Assembly (NCBI GenBank): GCA_002490705.1
Contig: DKUO01000012.1
Span: forward strand, 29,818-93,817
Reading direction: 5' to 3'
DNA: 64,000 bases
Source: Lachnospiraceae bacterium UBA7202
GTDB taxonomy: Bacteria > Bacillota > Clostridia > Lachnospirales > Lachnospiraceae
Part shown: piece after piece, positions 43,863 to 52,004 of the stretch
How positions within the stretch are numbered: position 1 is the first letter of the stretch
Layout: each line of letters starts with the position of its first letter
Notes under the pieces: generated by a model
What the model saw: the letters and a program-made list of their open reading frames with translations, nothing else
Database searches by the model: none
Told to the model about the DNA's origin: nothing
Translations under genes and position numbers: made by a program

Positions 43863-44969
43863 ATGAAGAAAAAATTAGCAGTATTACTGACAGGCGCTAT
43901 GGTAATGGCTACTCTGGCAGGCTGTGGCGGCGGTTCTGAAGAGGCAGCGGCTCCTGCAGCAGAGGCACCGGCAGCAGAGGAAGCTCCTGCAGCAGAGGAA
44001 GCACCGGCAGCAGAGGAAGCTCCTGCGGCAGAGGAAGCACCGGCAGCAGAGGAAGCTCCTGCAGCAAGCGACGACCTGATCAAGGTTGGTATCATCAACA
44101 ACGATCCCAGTGAGTCCGGTTATCGTACCGCGAACGACGCAGATCTGAAGGCTGCATTTACCGAGGAGAACGGCTATGACGCATCTTTTGCGTATGGCAA
44201 CCCTGCAGTAGGTAATGCAAATGAGGATCAGGTAAAGGCGGCGCAGCAGTTCATTCAGGACGGCGTTGACTATCTGCTTCTCTCTGCGGCTGATACCGCA
44301 GGTTGGGATACCGTTTTACAGGATGCGCAGGACGCAGGCGTTCAGGTTATCCTGTTTGACCGTACCATCGACGCTGACGAAGGTCTTTACGCAGCATCCA
44401 TCGTGTCCGATATGGACAAAGAAGGCCAGACTGCAGTAGACTGGCTTGCAAACCAGAATCTTGAGACCTACAACATCATCCACCTTCAGGGTCAGATGGG
44501 TTCCGCAGCACAGCAGGGCCGTACCAAAGCTCTTGATGAGAAGGTAGCGGCAGAGGATAACTGGAACATGGTTGAGCAGCAGACCGCTTCCTGGAACGCT
44601 GAGAACGCACAGCAGATCGTACAGTCTGTGATCAGCTCCGGCAAAGAGTTCAACGTAATCTACGCTGAGAACGACGATATGGCTAAGGGTGCTGTTGCAG
44701 CTCTGGATGCAGCTAACATCTCTCACGGCGTAGGCAAGGACGTTATCGTAATGGGCTTTGACTGCAACAAGTGGGCTCTTGAGGAGCTGCTTGCAGGTAA
44801 CTGGAACTACGATGGACAGTGTAATCCTTTCCAGTCCTCTTACATCGATGAGGTAATCAAGACCCTTGAGAGCGGCGGTACGCCTGCTGAGAAGGTGATC
44901 ATCATGGAGGAGAAGGGCTTTGATGCAGAGACCATCACTCAGGAGGATGTAGATAAGTACGGTATCTAA
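43863..44969 (+). CDS. Sugar ABC transporter substrate-binding lipoprotein (YtfQ-like)
   Basis: A 368-residue lipoprotein. The lipobox ATLAGC puts the acylated Cys at residue 21. A linker of EAPAAE hexads (about 34-68) leads to a type I binding fold: IKVGIINNDPSESGYRTAND, GVDYLLLSAADTAGWDTVL, ILFDRTID. Similarity to YtfQ suggests furanose forms of arabinose or galactose, consistent with the ara genes downstream. GGGAGGAAACTAG precedes the ATG; a 36-residue upstream extension is not a signal peptide and is rejected. Codon use is that of a highly expressed gene, and a terminator follows, both usual for binding proteins. Confidence 0.9.
   Translation: MKKKLAVLLTGAMVMATLAGCGGGSEEAAAPAAEAPAAEEAPAAEEAPAAEEAPAAEEAPAAEEAPAASDDLIKVGIINNDPSESGYRTANDADLKAAFTEENGYDASFAYGNPAVGNANEDQVKAAQQFIQDGVDYLLLSAADTAGWDTVLQDAQDAGVQVILFDRTIDADEGLYAASIVSDMDKEGQTAVDWLANQNLETYNIIHLQGQMGSAAQQGRTKALDEKVAAEDNWNMVEQQTASWNAENAQQIVQSVISSGKEFNVIYAENDDMAKGAVAALDAANISHGVGKDVIVMGFDCNKWALEELLAGNWNYDGQCNPFQSSYIDEVIKTLESGGTPAEKVIIMEEKGFDAETITQEDVDKYGI
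43962..44066 (+). repeat. 18-bp tandem repeats encoding EAPAAE linker
   Basis: About six in-frame copies of an 18-bp unit coding EAPAAE, with alternating synonymous forms (gctcctgca and gcaccggca). They form a flexible acidic linker between the lipid anchor and the binding domain and could vary in number by slippage. Confidence 0.85.
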
Positions 44970-44994
44970 TAGCTATCATTTCGAGTCTAACAGT

Positions 44995-45023
44995 TTGCTA
45001 CTAAGCAAAAAATATGATATAAT
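44995..45023 (+). promoter_or_regulatory. Promoter between binding-protein and ATPase genes
   Basis: TTGCTA (44995-45000), 17-bp spacer, TATAAT (45018-45023). Initiation near 45030 would fall directly at the following terminator hairpin, so its product is either a very short RNA or a read-through mRNA for the transporter genes. Confidence 0.6.
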
Positions 45024-45032
45024 GTAAGAAAC

Positions 45033-45072
45033 GAGCGCGGCGCAGCGAAAAAAGCCTGCCCGCGCTCTTTTT
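45033..45072 (+). terminator. Intrinsic terminator/attenuator inside the transporter operon
   Basis: GAGCGCGG (45033-45040) pairs with CCGCGCTC (45060-45067), followed by TTTTT. It would raise binding-protein mRNA over that of the membrane components. Confidence 0.8.
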
Positions 45073-45112
45073 CTAAAATTTTTTACAAAAAAATTGGGAG
45101 GTGAACCTGAGA

Positions 45113-46627
45113 GTGGAAGGAAATGTTGTATTAAAAATGAGAAACATTCACAAAATCTTCCCCGGAGTACACGCTCTTCAAGGCGTGGATTTTACATTGC
45201 GCAAAGGTGAAATTCATGCGCTTATGGGGGAGAACGGCGCGGGAAAATCAACGCTGATCAAGGTTCTTACCGGTGTTTACGGCAAGGAGGAGGGGGATAT
45301 CTTCCTTGACGGTACGGAAGGTACGGTGGCGATTCACTCGCCTCAGGATGCACAAAATATGGGTATCAGTACTGTGTATCAGGAGATTACGCTCTGTCCG
45401 AACCTTACTGTGGCGGAAAATATGTTTATCGGCCGTACCAAGGGCGCGGTACAGAACTGGAAAAAAATGAACACGGATACGGACAGGATTCTGGAATCGC
45501 TGCAGATACCCGCGAGGGCGTCGCAACAGCTTGGCACTTGTTCTCTGGCGGTGCAGCAGATGATCGCGATCGCCCGTGCGGTTGACATGGAATGTAAGGT
45601 TCTGATTCTGGATGAGCCTACTTCCTCGTTGGATGAACAGGAAGTGGAGAAGCTCTTTAAGCTGATGCGGGATCTCCGTGCCAAGGGCGTAGGCATTATT
45701 TTCGTTACGCACTTTTTGGAGCAGGTATATGAGGTCTGCGACAGAATTACCGTTATGAGGGATGGTAAGCTTGTGGGCGAATATGAAATCGAGAATCTGC
45801 CCCGCGTACAGCTTGTGTCCAAGATGCTTGGTAAGGAAGTGGACGATCTCTCCGATATCAAGAGCGAGGTCAAGACCTTCGATGCGGGTAAGGATGCGGT
45901 TCCTGTGCTGGAGGCGGAAGGCCTTGTCAGCAATGCGGGCATTAAGCCTTTTGATTTCCATATCAACAAGGGCGAGGTGAACGGTTTCACGGGACTGCTC
46001 GGTTCCGGACGAAGCGAGTGCGTGCGCGCGATCTTCGGCGCCGACAGGGTGACCGGCGGCAAAGTCAAGATGAAGGGCAAGGACGTAAAGATCGCGAAGC
46101 CGCTTGACGCCATGAAGAACGGCATTGCTTATCTGCCTGAGGACCGTAAGGTGGACGGCATTGTGGGAGACCTTTCCGTGCGCGATAATATTATTCTGGC
46201 GCAGCAGGTATTAAGAGGCTTCTTCAAACCTTTCTCCAGAGCGGAGGCAAATAAGGTCGCGGATGAATACATACAACTTTTGAATATTAAGACGGCGTCC
46301 AAGGATACGCCTATTAAGTCGCTTTCCGGTGGTAACCAGCAGAAGGTAATTCTGGCGAGATGGCTCTTTACCCATCCCGAGTATCTGATTTTGGATGAGC
46401 CTACCAGAGGTATTGATGTAGGTACGAAGGTTGATATCCAGAAATTGGTGCTGAAATTGGCATCCGAGGGTATGAGCGTAACCTTTATCTCTTCGGAGCT
46501 TGACGAGATGCTGCGGACCTGTTCCCGCCTGATTGTCATGCGTGACCGCAAGGCGGTAGGCGAACTGACGGGCGATGATTTGAACCAGGGCACGGTTATG
46601 GAAACGATCGCGGGAGGTGACAAGTAA
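45113..46627 (+). CDS. Sugar ABC transporter ATP-binding protein (YtfR/MglA-like)
   Basis: A protein of about 504 residues made of two fused nucleotide-binding domains. The first has Walker A GENGAGKST and Walker B LILDEPTSS. The second has the degenerate P-loop GLLGSGRSE, intact signature LSGGNQQKVILARW and LILDEPTRGIDVG, as is usual in MglA/RbsA-type carbohydrate importers. It powers uptake with the two permeases that follow directly. The GTG at 45113 is preferred because GGGAGGTG lies about ten bases upstream; the GTG at 45101 overlaps that site. Confidence 0.9.
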   Translation: MEGNVVLKMRNIHKIFPGVHALQGVDFTLRKGEIHALMGENGAGKSTLIKVLTGVYGKEEGDIFLDGTEGTVAIHSPQDAQNMGISTVYQEITLCPNLTVAENMFIGRTKGAVQNWKKMNTDTDRILESLQIPARASQQLGTCSLAVQQMIAIARAVDMECKVLILDEPTSSLDEQEVEKLFKLMRDLRAKGVGIIFVTHFLEQVYEVCDRITVMRDGKLVGEYEIENLPRVQLVSKMLGKEVDDLSDIKSEVKTFDAGKDAVPVLEAEGLVSNAGIKPFDFHINKGEVNGFTGLLGSGRSECVRAIFGADRVTGGKVKMKGKDVKIAKPLDAMKNGIAYLPEDRKVDGIVGDLSVRDNIILAQQVLRGFFKPFSRAEANKVADEYIQLLNIKTASKDTPIKSLSGGNQQKVILARWLFTHPEYLILDEPTRGIDVGTKVDIQKLVLKLASEGMSVTFISSELDEMLRTCSRLIVMRDRKAVGELTGDDLNQGTVMETIAGGDK

Positions 46628-47719
46628 ATGGCGAACAGTGAAACAGCTAGAACATCGAATGGAAATATTTTAAAAAATTTAGTTAGAAATCAGTGCTTTA
46701 TTCCGATTGCGGCGCTTTTGCTGCTGGCGGTCTTTAACCTGATTGCCGATCCTGCTTTCTTTAGAATTACATTGGGTTACAACAGCTCGGGCGATCCGGT
46801 GCTGTCCGGCTTTATCATCGACATTATCAACAATGGTTCCGAGCTGGCTATTCTGGCAATCGGCATGACCCTTGTGACGGCGGCTTCCGGCGGTCAGGAT
46901 ATCAGTGTGGGCGCGGCAATTGCTATCGCGGGCAGTGTGATCCTGCGGGTGCTGTGCGGCGGAAATGCCCGTCCTGAAACTTTACAGGCGCCTATCATTG
47001 TGGCGTTTTTGGTGGCATGTGTGGTGGCAATGCTCTTCGGCGCGTTCAACGGCGTGCTGGTGGCATACTTTAAGATTCAGCCCATGATCGCGACGCTGAT
47101 CCTGTATACAGCGGGGCGCTCCATTGCGGCGTGGATTAATAACAACGAGCTTCCTGTGATCAGTGATCCGAAGTTTGCCTATTTCGGCGGGTTCATACCC
47201 GGCATACCGATTCCGACGCCCTGCTTTATTGCAATCGCATGCATGATCGTGATCGGCATTGTGCTGAAGGTGACAAACCTTCGGTTGTATACGCAGGCGG
47301 TTGGTATCAACCAGAGTTCTTCCAAGTTAAACGGTCTGAATCCGGAGCTGATCAAGGTGATGGCTTTCGTGATTTTAGGCTTGTGTGTAGCGGTTGCCGG
47401 ACTGATCAAAGTAAGCCGTGTGTCTTCCATCAACTACTCCGTTATCGCGAAGGATATTGAGATGGATGCGATCCTGGCGGTTGCTCTTGGCGGTAATGCG
47501 CTCTCCGGCGGCAAGTTCAATATGACGGCTTCCATTATCGGCGCGTTTGTAATCCAGTGCCTGACGACGACACTTTACAAATTCGGCGTTTCCTCAACGG
47601 CGCTTCCCGCTTACAAAGCGGTAGTGGTTATCCTGCTGGTAGTTGTCAGCGCGCCCACTGTGAGAGAGTATTTTAATAAGATTACCAAAAAGATGAAACT
47701 GAGCAAGGAGGTGGCGTAA
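46628..47719 (+). CDS. Sugar ABC transporter permease 1 (YtfT-like)
   Basis: A 363-residue permease with eight to ten membrane spans, in the RbsC/XylH family. The conserved segment ASGGQDISVGAAIAIAG (about residues 88-104) and the coupling region ALGGNALSGGKFNM fit this family. GGGAGGTGACAAG before the ATG overlaps the end of the ATPase gene. Two different permeases in the same operon, instead of one homodimer, is the arrangement of the YtfT/YjfF furanose importer. Confidence 0.88.
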   Translation: MANSETARTSNGNILKNLVRNQCFIPIAALLLLAVFNLIADPAFFRITLGYNSSGDPVLSGFIIDIINNGSELAILAIGMTLVTAASGGQDISVGAAIAIAGSVILRVLCGGNARPETLQAPIIVAFLVACVVAMLFGAFNGVLVAYFKIQPMIATLILYTAGRSIAAWINNNELPVISDPKFAYFGGFIPGIPIPTPCFIAIACMIVIGIVLKVTNLRLYTQAVGINQSSSKLNGLNPELIKVMAFVILGLCVAVAGLIKVSRVSSINYSVIAKDIEMDAILAVALGGNALSGGKFNMTASIIGAFVIQCLTTTLYKFGVSSTALPAYKAVVVILLVVVSAPTVREYFNKITKKMKLSKEVA

Positions 47720-47720
47720 G

Positions 47721-48788
47721 ATGGCAAAGACAGATAAGAATAGCCCGTCTGCGGGCAAGGGTCTCGGCGCAAAACTGATGGGCATGACCGATACCAATCT
47801 GCTCCTGACGATTACGGTCATTGTATTTTTTCTGATGTATATAGGAGCTGTCGTATTCCTGCGCGGAGGCTTTTTAAGGCCACAGACCTTTTTCCTGCTT
47901 TTAAATTCTAATGCTGCGCTCATTATTCTTGCCTGCGGCATGAGTCTTGTGATGATAACCGGCGGAATTGATATTTCCGTGGGCGGCGTGACCGCGCTGG
48001 TGAGTATGTGCTGTGCGGTCTATCTGGATTATAAGGGCGGTAATGTCTTTGGCGCGATCCTGATCGCGCTGGCGATCGGCCTGGCGTTTGGCGCCATTCA
48101 GGGATTAATGGTCGCGTATCTGGATATTCAGCCTTTTATCGTTACACTGGCGGGTATGTTCTTTGCGAAGGGTATGACCACCGTGGTGAACAGCTCCCCC
48201 TTTAATGTGGCGAACGAAGCGTTCGTTGCGCTCAAGACGACGCGTATCAATGTGCCGGGTCTCGGTTCTGTCAATAAAAAGGGAATTTATGTGCCCGCGT
48301 ATGTGGAGATCGGCGTGTTGGTGGCGCTCCTGATCGTGATTGTGATGTTTATGCTGCTGCGCTGGACCAAAATGGGACGTAATTTCTACGCGGTGGGCGG
48401 CAACAAACAGAGCGCGTTGATGCTGGGTATCAACGTAAAGAAGACGAAATTCCTCTCGCATTTGATTTGCGGCCTTCTGGCAGGAATTGGCGGATTTGTT
48501 TACTTCCTGCATGTGGGTTCGGGCTCGCCCTCCAATGCGGCAGGCGCTGAAATGGATGCGATCGCTTCCTCTATTATCGGCGGCACCATGCTGACGGGTG
48601 GTGTGGGTAATGTGGCCGGTACGTTCTTTGGCGTACTCTCCCTGAGTACGATTCAGAATATCGTATCCTCTATCGGATTTGATGATGCGTGGTGGACGGG
48701 TATTACAAAGGCGGCTATGATCTGCCTGTTCCTTGTGATTCAGAGCGTGGTAATGTCTGTTAGAAAAAAGAGGAATTCCGCTGGCTGA
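47721..48788 (+). CDS. Sugar ABC transporter permease 2 (YjfF-like)
   Basis: A 355-residue polytopic permease with ITGGIDISVGGVTALVS (about residues 76-92), VGGNKQSALMLGINVKK and GGTMLTGGVGNVAGTFFG, again of the RbsC/XylH family. Start and previous stop are one base apart, and AAGGAGGTGG lies in the end of permease 1. It completes the importer. A strong terminator follows at 48838. Confidence 0.88.
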   Translation: MAKTDKNSPSAGKGLGAKLMGMTDTNLLLTITVIVFFLMYIGAVVFLRGGFLRPQTFFLLLNSNAALIILACGMSLVMITGGIDISVGGVTALVSMCCAVYLDYKGGNVFGAILIALAIGLAFGAIQGLMVAYLDIQPFIVTLAGMFFAKGMTTVVNSSPFNVANEAFVALKTTRINVPGLGSVNKKGIYVPAYVEIGVLVALLIVIVMFMLLRWTKMGRNFYAVGGNKQSALMLGINVKKTKFLSHLICGLLAGIGGFVYFLHVGSGSPSNAAGAEMDAIASSIIGGTMLTGGVGNVAGTFFGVLSLSTIQNIVSSIGFDDAWWTGITKAAMICLFLVIQSVVMSVRKKRNSAG

Positions 48789-48837
48789 TTGACAGACGGA
48801 GGGTTCGCTATACGTAAATAATGCAAAAGAGAAACAG

Positions 48838-48876
48838 ACTGCCGGATTGACACTATGTTGATCCGGCGGTTTTTTG
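48838..48876 (+). terminator. Terminator of the sugar transporter operon
   Basis: ACTGCCGGAT (48838-48847) pairs with ATCCGGCGGT (48861-48870), one wobble, followed by TTTTTT. Confidence 0.85.
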
Positions 48877-48907
48877 TGAAAATGTTATAATGTATCGCAT
48901 AAAAAGA

Positions 48908-48937
48908 TTGTTCTTGTGCAACAAAATGTGGTATACT
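48908..48937 (+). promoter_or_regulatory. Promoter of the chemoreceptor gene
   Basis: TTGTTC (48908-48913), 18-bp spacer, TATACT (48932-48937), 40 bp before the chemoreceptor start. It makes that gene an independent unit within the sugar locus. Confidence 0.55.
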
Positions 48938-48977
48938 GAGCGTATGCGAATGATTAGATGTGACGGAGGGTTCTTTT

Positions 48978-50696
48978 ATGAAAAAGATTGGTTTTAAATT
49001 TGCCTCGGCTATTATTGTACTCGCTTTGATTTCGATTATATCGTTGGGGTTTATGGCCAATAGCATGACAAAGATCACAGATAGCAGTCAGGATGTGATG
49101 AATAATGAGGTAGAGAAAATCAATTTGATTCACAGCATTTATGAGAACTATCTCGATATCTATATGAATGTTTATGCCCATGTGAACGCCAAGCTTTTGA
49201 GAACAATGGACCGGCGTGCGGAAGATGTGGCGGAGAGCCGCGCGAAGATGTGGGAGTCCATGGAAGCTTATAAAGCGAAGATTACTTCGGAGGAGACGGG
49301 GAAAGTCTATGTTGCATTGGAGTCGCGGCTTACCAGTTTTGACGATATTGTAGATACCGTCATTGAGACCAGCAGGGAGGGGGACAAGGACCGCGCCAAT
49401 AACCTGATTTCAAATAACCTTGGTATGTTGAATAACGTCATAGACAATGGCATGCAGGATCTGTTGGAATTTTCTTCGCAGGACTTGGACAGCAGCAAAG
49501 CGTATTTGCAGGGAAAGGCGAACAGTGCCTATACGTTGATTGTGGTTGTTGTGATCCTGCTTGTAGTGGCAGCGGTTCTGGTTTTGATAATTGCAAACCA
49601 TATTATCGTGGTCCCGATTCAGAAAATTGCTCAGGTCATTAACCAGATGATCGAGGATATACATAACAATAAAGGCAACCTGAACGAGAGAGTCCCTGTG
49701 CAGACGAAGGATGAGATTGCAACGCTGGCAAGGGGCGTGAATGAATTTCTGGATATTTTGCAGGGGGTAATCGGCGGTGTGATTTCCTGCAGTGAAGAAA
49801 TTAACAGGCAGCAGCTGAATGTGAATGAAGTGGTGGAGGAGACGAACCAGAATGCGAATGATACCTCGGCTACCATGGAGGAGCTTGCGGCCAGTATGGA
49901 AGAAGTATCTTCTACCGTCGGCTATGTCAGTGATAATACCAGAGAGGCGGAAGCTTCTGTGGATCAGGCGGTAGACAAGGCTGTTAACGGAACGAAATTC
50001 GCGGAGGAGATCAGAAACCGTGCAGAGGAGCTCAGAAAGCTGGCGCAGGACAGCCGCGCTACCGCGAACAACATGATACAGAATTTTGACGTAACTTTGA
50101 ATGCTTCCATAGAGGACAGCCGTCAGATTGAAAAGATCAGTAATCTGACTGCGGATATATTGGGGATCGCTTCCAAGACAAATCTGCTTGCCCTGAACGC
50201 TTCCATAGAGGCGGCAAGAGCCGGTGAAGCGGGCAAAGGCTTTGCAGTGGTGGCAGACGAGATCCGTCAGCTGGCGGACAGCTCGAAGGAGACTGCGGGA
50301 AATATTCAACAGATTTCGGAGAGCGTTGTTGCGGCAGTTATGACATTGGCGGAAAATGCCGGTAATCTGGTGAAGTTTATCAATGACCGGGTAATGCCGG
50401 ACTACGAGATTTTGGAGCGCACCGGCGAGCAGTATTTGAACGACTCCATTACGATAGACCAGATGATGAGCGAAATGCGGGATTCTATGGAGAACATCGG
50501 TTCCGTGATGCGCACGGTGGCGGAATCCAACGAGAATATTACAAACAATGTGAGAGAGAGCGCACAGGGCGTCGGCGGTGTGGTGGATAATACAGCGGCG
50601 TTGGCAGAAAATATGAAAAATATCATTAAGGCGTTGGATCAGGTCTCGGATGTGGTGAGCAATCTGTCCGAACAGACGGCGTGCTTTGAAGGCTAG
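48978..50696 (+). CDS. Methyl-accepting chemotaxis protein
   Basis: A 572-residue chemoreceptor: membrane helix (about 8-30), four-helix-bundle periplasmic sensor (about 35-180), second helix (about 182-204), HAMP (about 205-260) and a long cytoplasmic signalling coil. The hairpin tip NLLALNASIEAARAGEAGKGFAVVADEIRQLA region (here cited in part: SIEAARAGEAGKGFAVV) interacts with CheW and CheA. GGAGG precedes the ATG at 48978. Its location between importer and catabolic genes suggests taxis to the sugar, perhaps through the binding protein at 43863; that pairing is inferred. Confidence 0.9.
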   Translation: MKKIGFKFASAIIVLALISIISLGFMANSMTKITDSSQDVMNNEVEKINLIHSIYENYLDIYMNVYAHVNAKLLRTMDRRAEDVAESRAKMWESMEAYKAKITSEETGKVYVALESRLTSFDDIVDTVIETSREGDKDRANNLISNNLGMLNNVIDNGMQDLLEFSSQDLDSSKAYLQGKANSAYTLIVVVVILLVVAAVLVLIIANHIIVVPIQKIAQVINQMIEDIHNNKGNLNERVPVQTKDEIATLARGVNEFLDILQGVIGGVISCSEEINRQQLNVNEVVEETNQNANDTSATMEELAASMEEVSSTVGYVSDNTREAEASVDQAVDKAVNGTKFAEEIRNRAEELRKLAQDSRATANNMIQNFDVTLNASIEDSRQIEKISNLTADILGIASKTNLLALNASIEAARAGEAGKGFAVVADEIRQLADSSKETAGNIQQISESVVAAVMTLAENAGNLVKFINDRVMPDYEILERTGEQYLNDSITIDQMMSEMRDSMENIGSVMRTVAESNENITNNVRESAQGVGGVVDNTAALAENMKNIIKALDQVSDVVSNLSEQTACFEG

Positions 50697-50708
50697 GAAT
50701 TTCCAAGA

Positions 50709-50733
50709 GGGCCGTCCGAAAGGACGGCCCTTT
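50709..50733 (+). terminator. Terminator of the chemoreceptor gene
   Basis: GGGCCGTCC (50709-50717), loop GAAA, GGACGGCCC (50722-50730), then TTT. A very stable tetraloop hairpin. Confidence 0.88.
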
Positions 50734-50752
50734 GTGATTATGGCAGAGGTGT

Positions 50753-51838
50753 ATGATGGAGAAGACAACCCCAAAGTATTTGGAGCTGGTCAAATGGATA
50801 AAAGAACAGATTGAGACAAAAAAGCTTGTTCCGGGACAGAAGATGTATTCTGAGAATACGCTGAAAGATATGTTCGGCGTAAGCCGCCAGACGGTCAGAC
50901 ATGCGATTGGCGTGTTGGAGAATGAGGGCGTTATCCGAAGGATTCAGGGGAGCGGGACTTATATTAACGATAACCGCCTTGCCAATTTGACGAGGCGTAT
51001 GCGTGTTTCCGTTGTGACTACCTATGTGGACGGTTATATCTTTCCGAGAACCATTCAAGGGATTGAGAACGTTTTGATTGAGGCGGGATATTCCGTACAG
51101 ATTGCGTTTACCAACAACCAACACGGCCGGGAGAAAACTATTTTGGAGGATATCATCAGCCGGGATGAGGTGTCCGGTTTGATTGTGGAACCGACCAAAA
51201 GCGGCATTCCGAATCCCAATCTGCGGCTCTATCAGGAGATTAGGAAGAGACGGATTCCGGTAATTTTTATTAACAGCTTTTATCCCCAGCTGAAAATTCC
51301 GCATGTGTCCATCAACGACCACATGGCTGGGTGGAAAATGACAAAATATTTGATCTCCATGGGGCATGAGAAAATCGGCGGCATCTTTAAGCTGGACGAC
51401 GGGCAGGGGCAGGCCCGCTTTTCCGGCTATATGGACGCCATGATAGACGCCGGGCTGGAAGTGGAGGATGGGCAGATTGTCTGGGTGGATACCGAGGAGA
51501 AACAGCATCTGGAAAAAGCGGCGGATAAAGTGCTGGAGCGGTTTCAAGATTGTACGGCGGTATTTTGCTACAACGATGAGGTGGCCTTCGGGCTTTTGGA
51601 CATTTTTAAGAAACATGGCATCCGGGTGCCACGGGATATCTCGGTGGCCAGTGTGGATGACTCGGAGCTGGCGATTTTGGGAGACGTGCCGATTGCATCG
51701 ACGCCCCATCCCATGGAGAGACTGGGCGGAAAAGCGGCGGAAAATCTGCTTCATCTGATTAAAGATCCGTCTTTCGATGCGAACTATGAATTTGAGGTGG
51801 ATGTGGTGCCGAGAAGCTCAGTTAGAAGGATAAAATAA
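50753..51838 (+). CDS. araR: GntR-LacI hybrid repressor (AraR-like), second copy
   Basis: A 361-residue regulator with a GntR winged helix (SENTLKDMFGVSRQTVRHAIGVL, residues about 30-52) and a C-terminal LacI-type sugar-sensing domain from about residue 80 (VSVVTTYVDGYIFPRTIQG). It resembles Bacillus AraR in layout, and an AraR-like operator lies 22 bp after its stop, upstream of araA. It is read in the same direction as the ara genes, so it may autoregulate or be expressed separately. AGAGGTG precedes the ATG at 50753; a second ATG at 50756 is equally usable. Confidence 0.85.
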   Translation: MMEKTTPKYLELVKWIKEQIETKKLVPGQKMYSENTLKDMFGVSRQTVRHAIGVLENEGVIRRIQGSGTYINDNRLANLTRRMRVSVVTTYVDGYIFPRTIQGIENVLIEAGYSVQIAFTNNQHGREKTILEDIISRDEVSGLIVEPTKSGIPNPNLRLYQEIRKRRIPVIFINSFYPQLKIPHVSINDHMAGWKMTKYLISMGHEKIGGIFKLDDGQGQARFSGYMDAMIDAGLEVEDGQIVWVDTEEKQHLEKAADKVLERFQDCTAVFCYNDEVAFGLLDIFKKHGIRVPRDISVASVDDSELAILGDVPIASTPHPMERLGGKAAENLLHLIKDPSFDANYEFEVDVVPRSSVRRIK

Positions 51839-51859
51839 ATCGATATGTACAACTTGCAT

Positions 51860-51875
51860 ATTTGTATGTACAAGT
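51860..51875. promoter_or_regulatory. AraR-like operator before araA
   Basis: ATTTGTATGTACAAGT is a near-perfect palindrome and differs at only two positions from my recollection of the Bacillus AraR site, ATTTGTACGTACAAAT. A GTACAA half-site lies just upstream (51847-51852). Confidence 0.7.
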
Positions 51876-51929
51876 AGTAAACTGTATGATAAGAAATACG
51901 GAACAAATCCTGTGAAATGAGAGGGAATA

Positions 51930-51957
51930 TTGTATACAAAATTGTATATGTGTACAA
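51930..51957. promoter_or_regulatory. Second operator cluster before araA
   Basis: TTGTATACAA (51930-51939) is a perfect 10-bp palindrome, and TTGTA...TACAA (51942-51957) is a second dyad with a 6-bp centre. Both use the same half-site as the upstream AraR-like operator, so cooperative binding or looping over about 75 bp is possible. Confidence 0.55.
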
Positions 51958-52004
51958 CTTGATGCTAAGTCGCAGGGAAACAAAAAAGAAAGAGAGGGTA
52001 TTGT

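Noticed and set aside
49410..50774. 454-residue open frame antisense to the chemoreceptor
   Set aside because: No ribosome site, His/Arg/Cys-rich composition typical of an antisense shadow, and the sense gene is clearly real.
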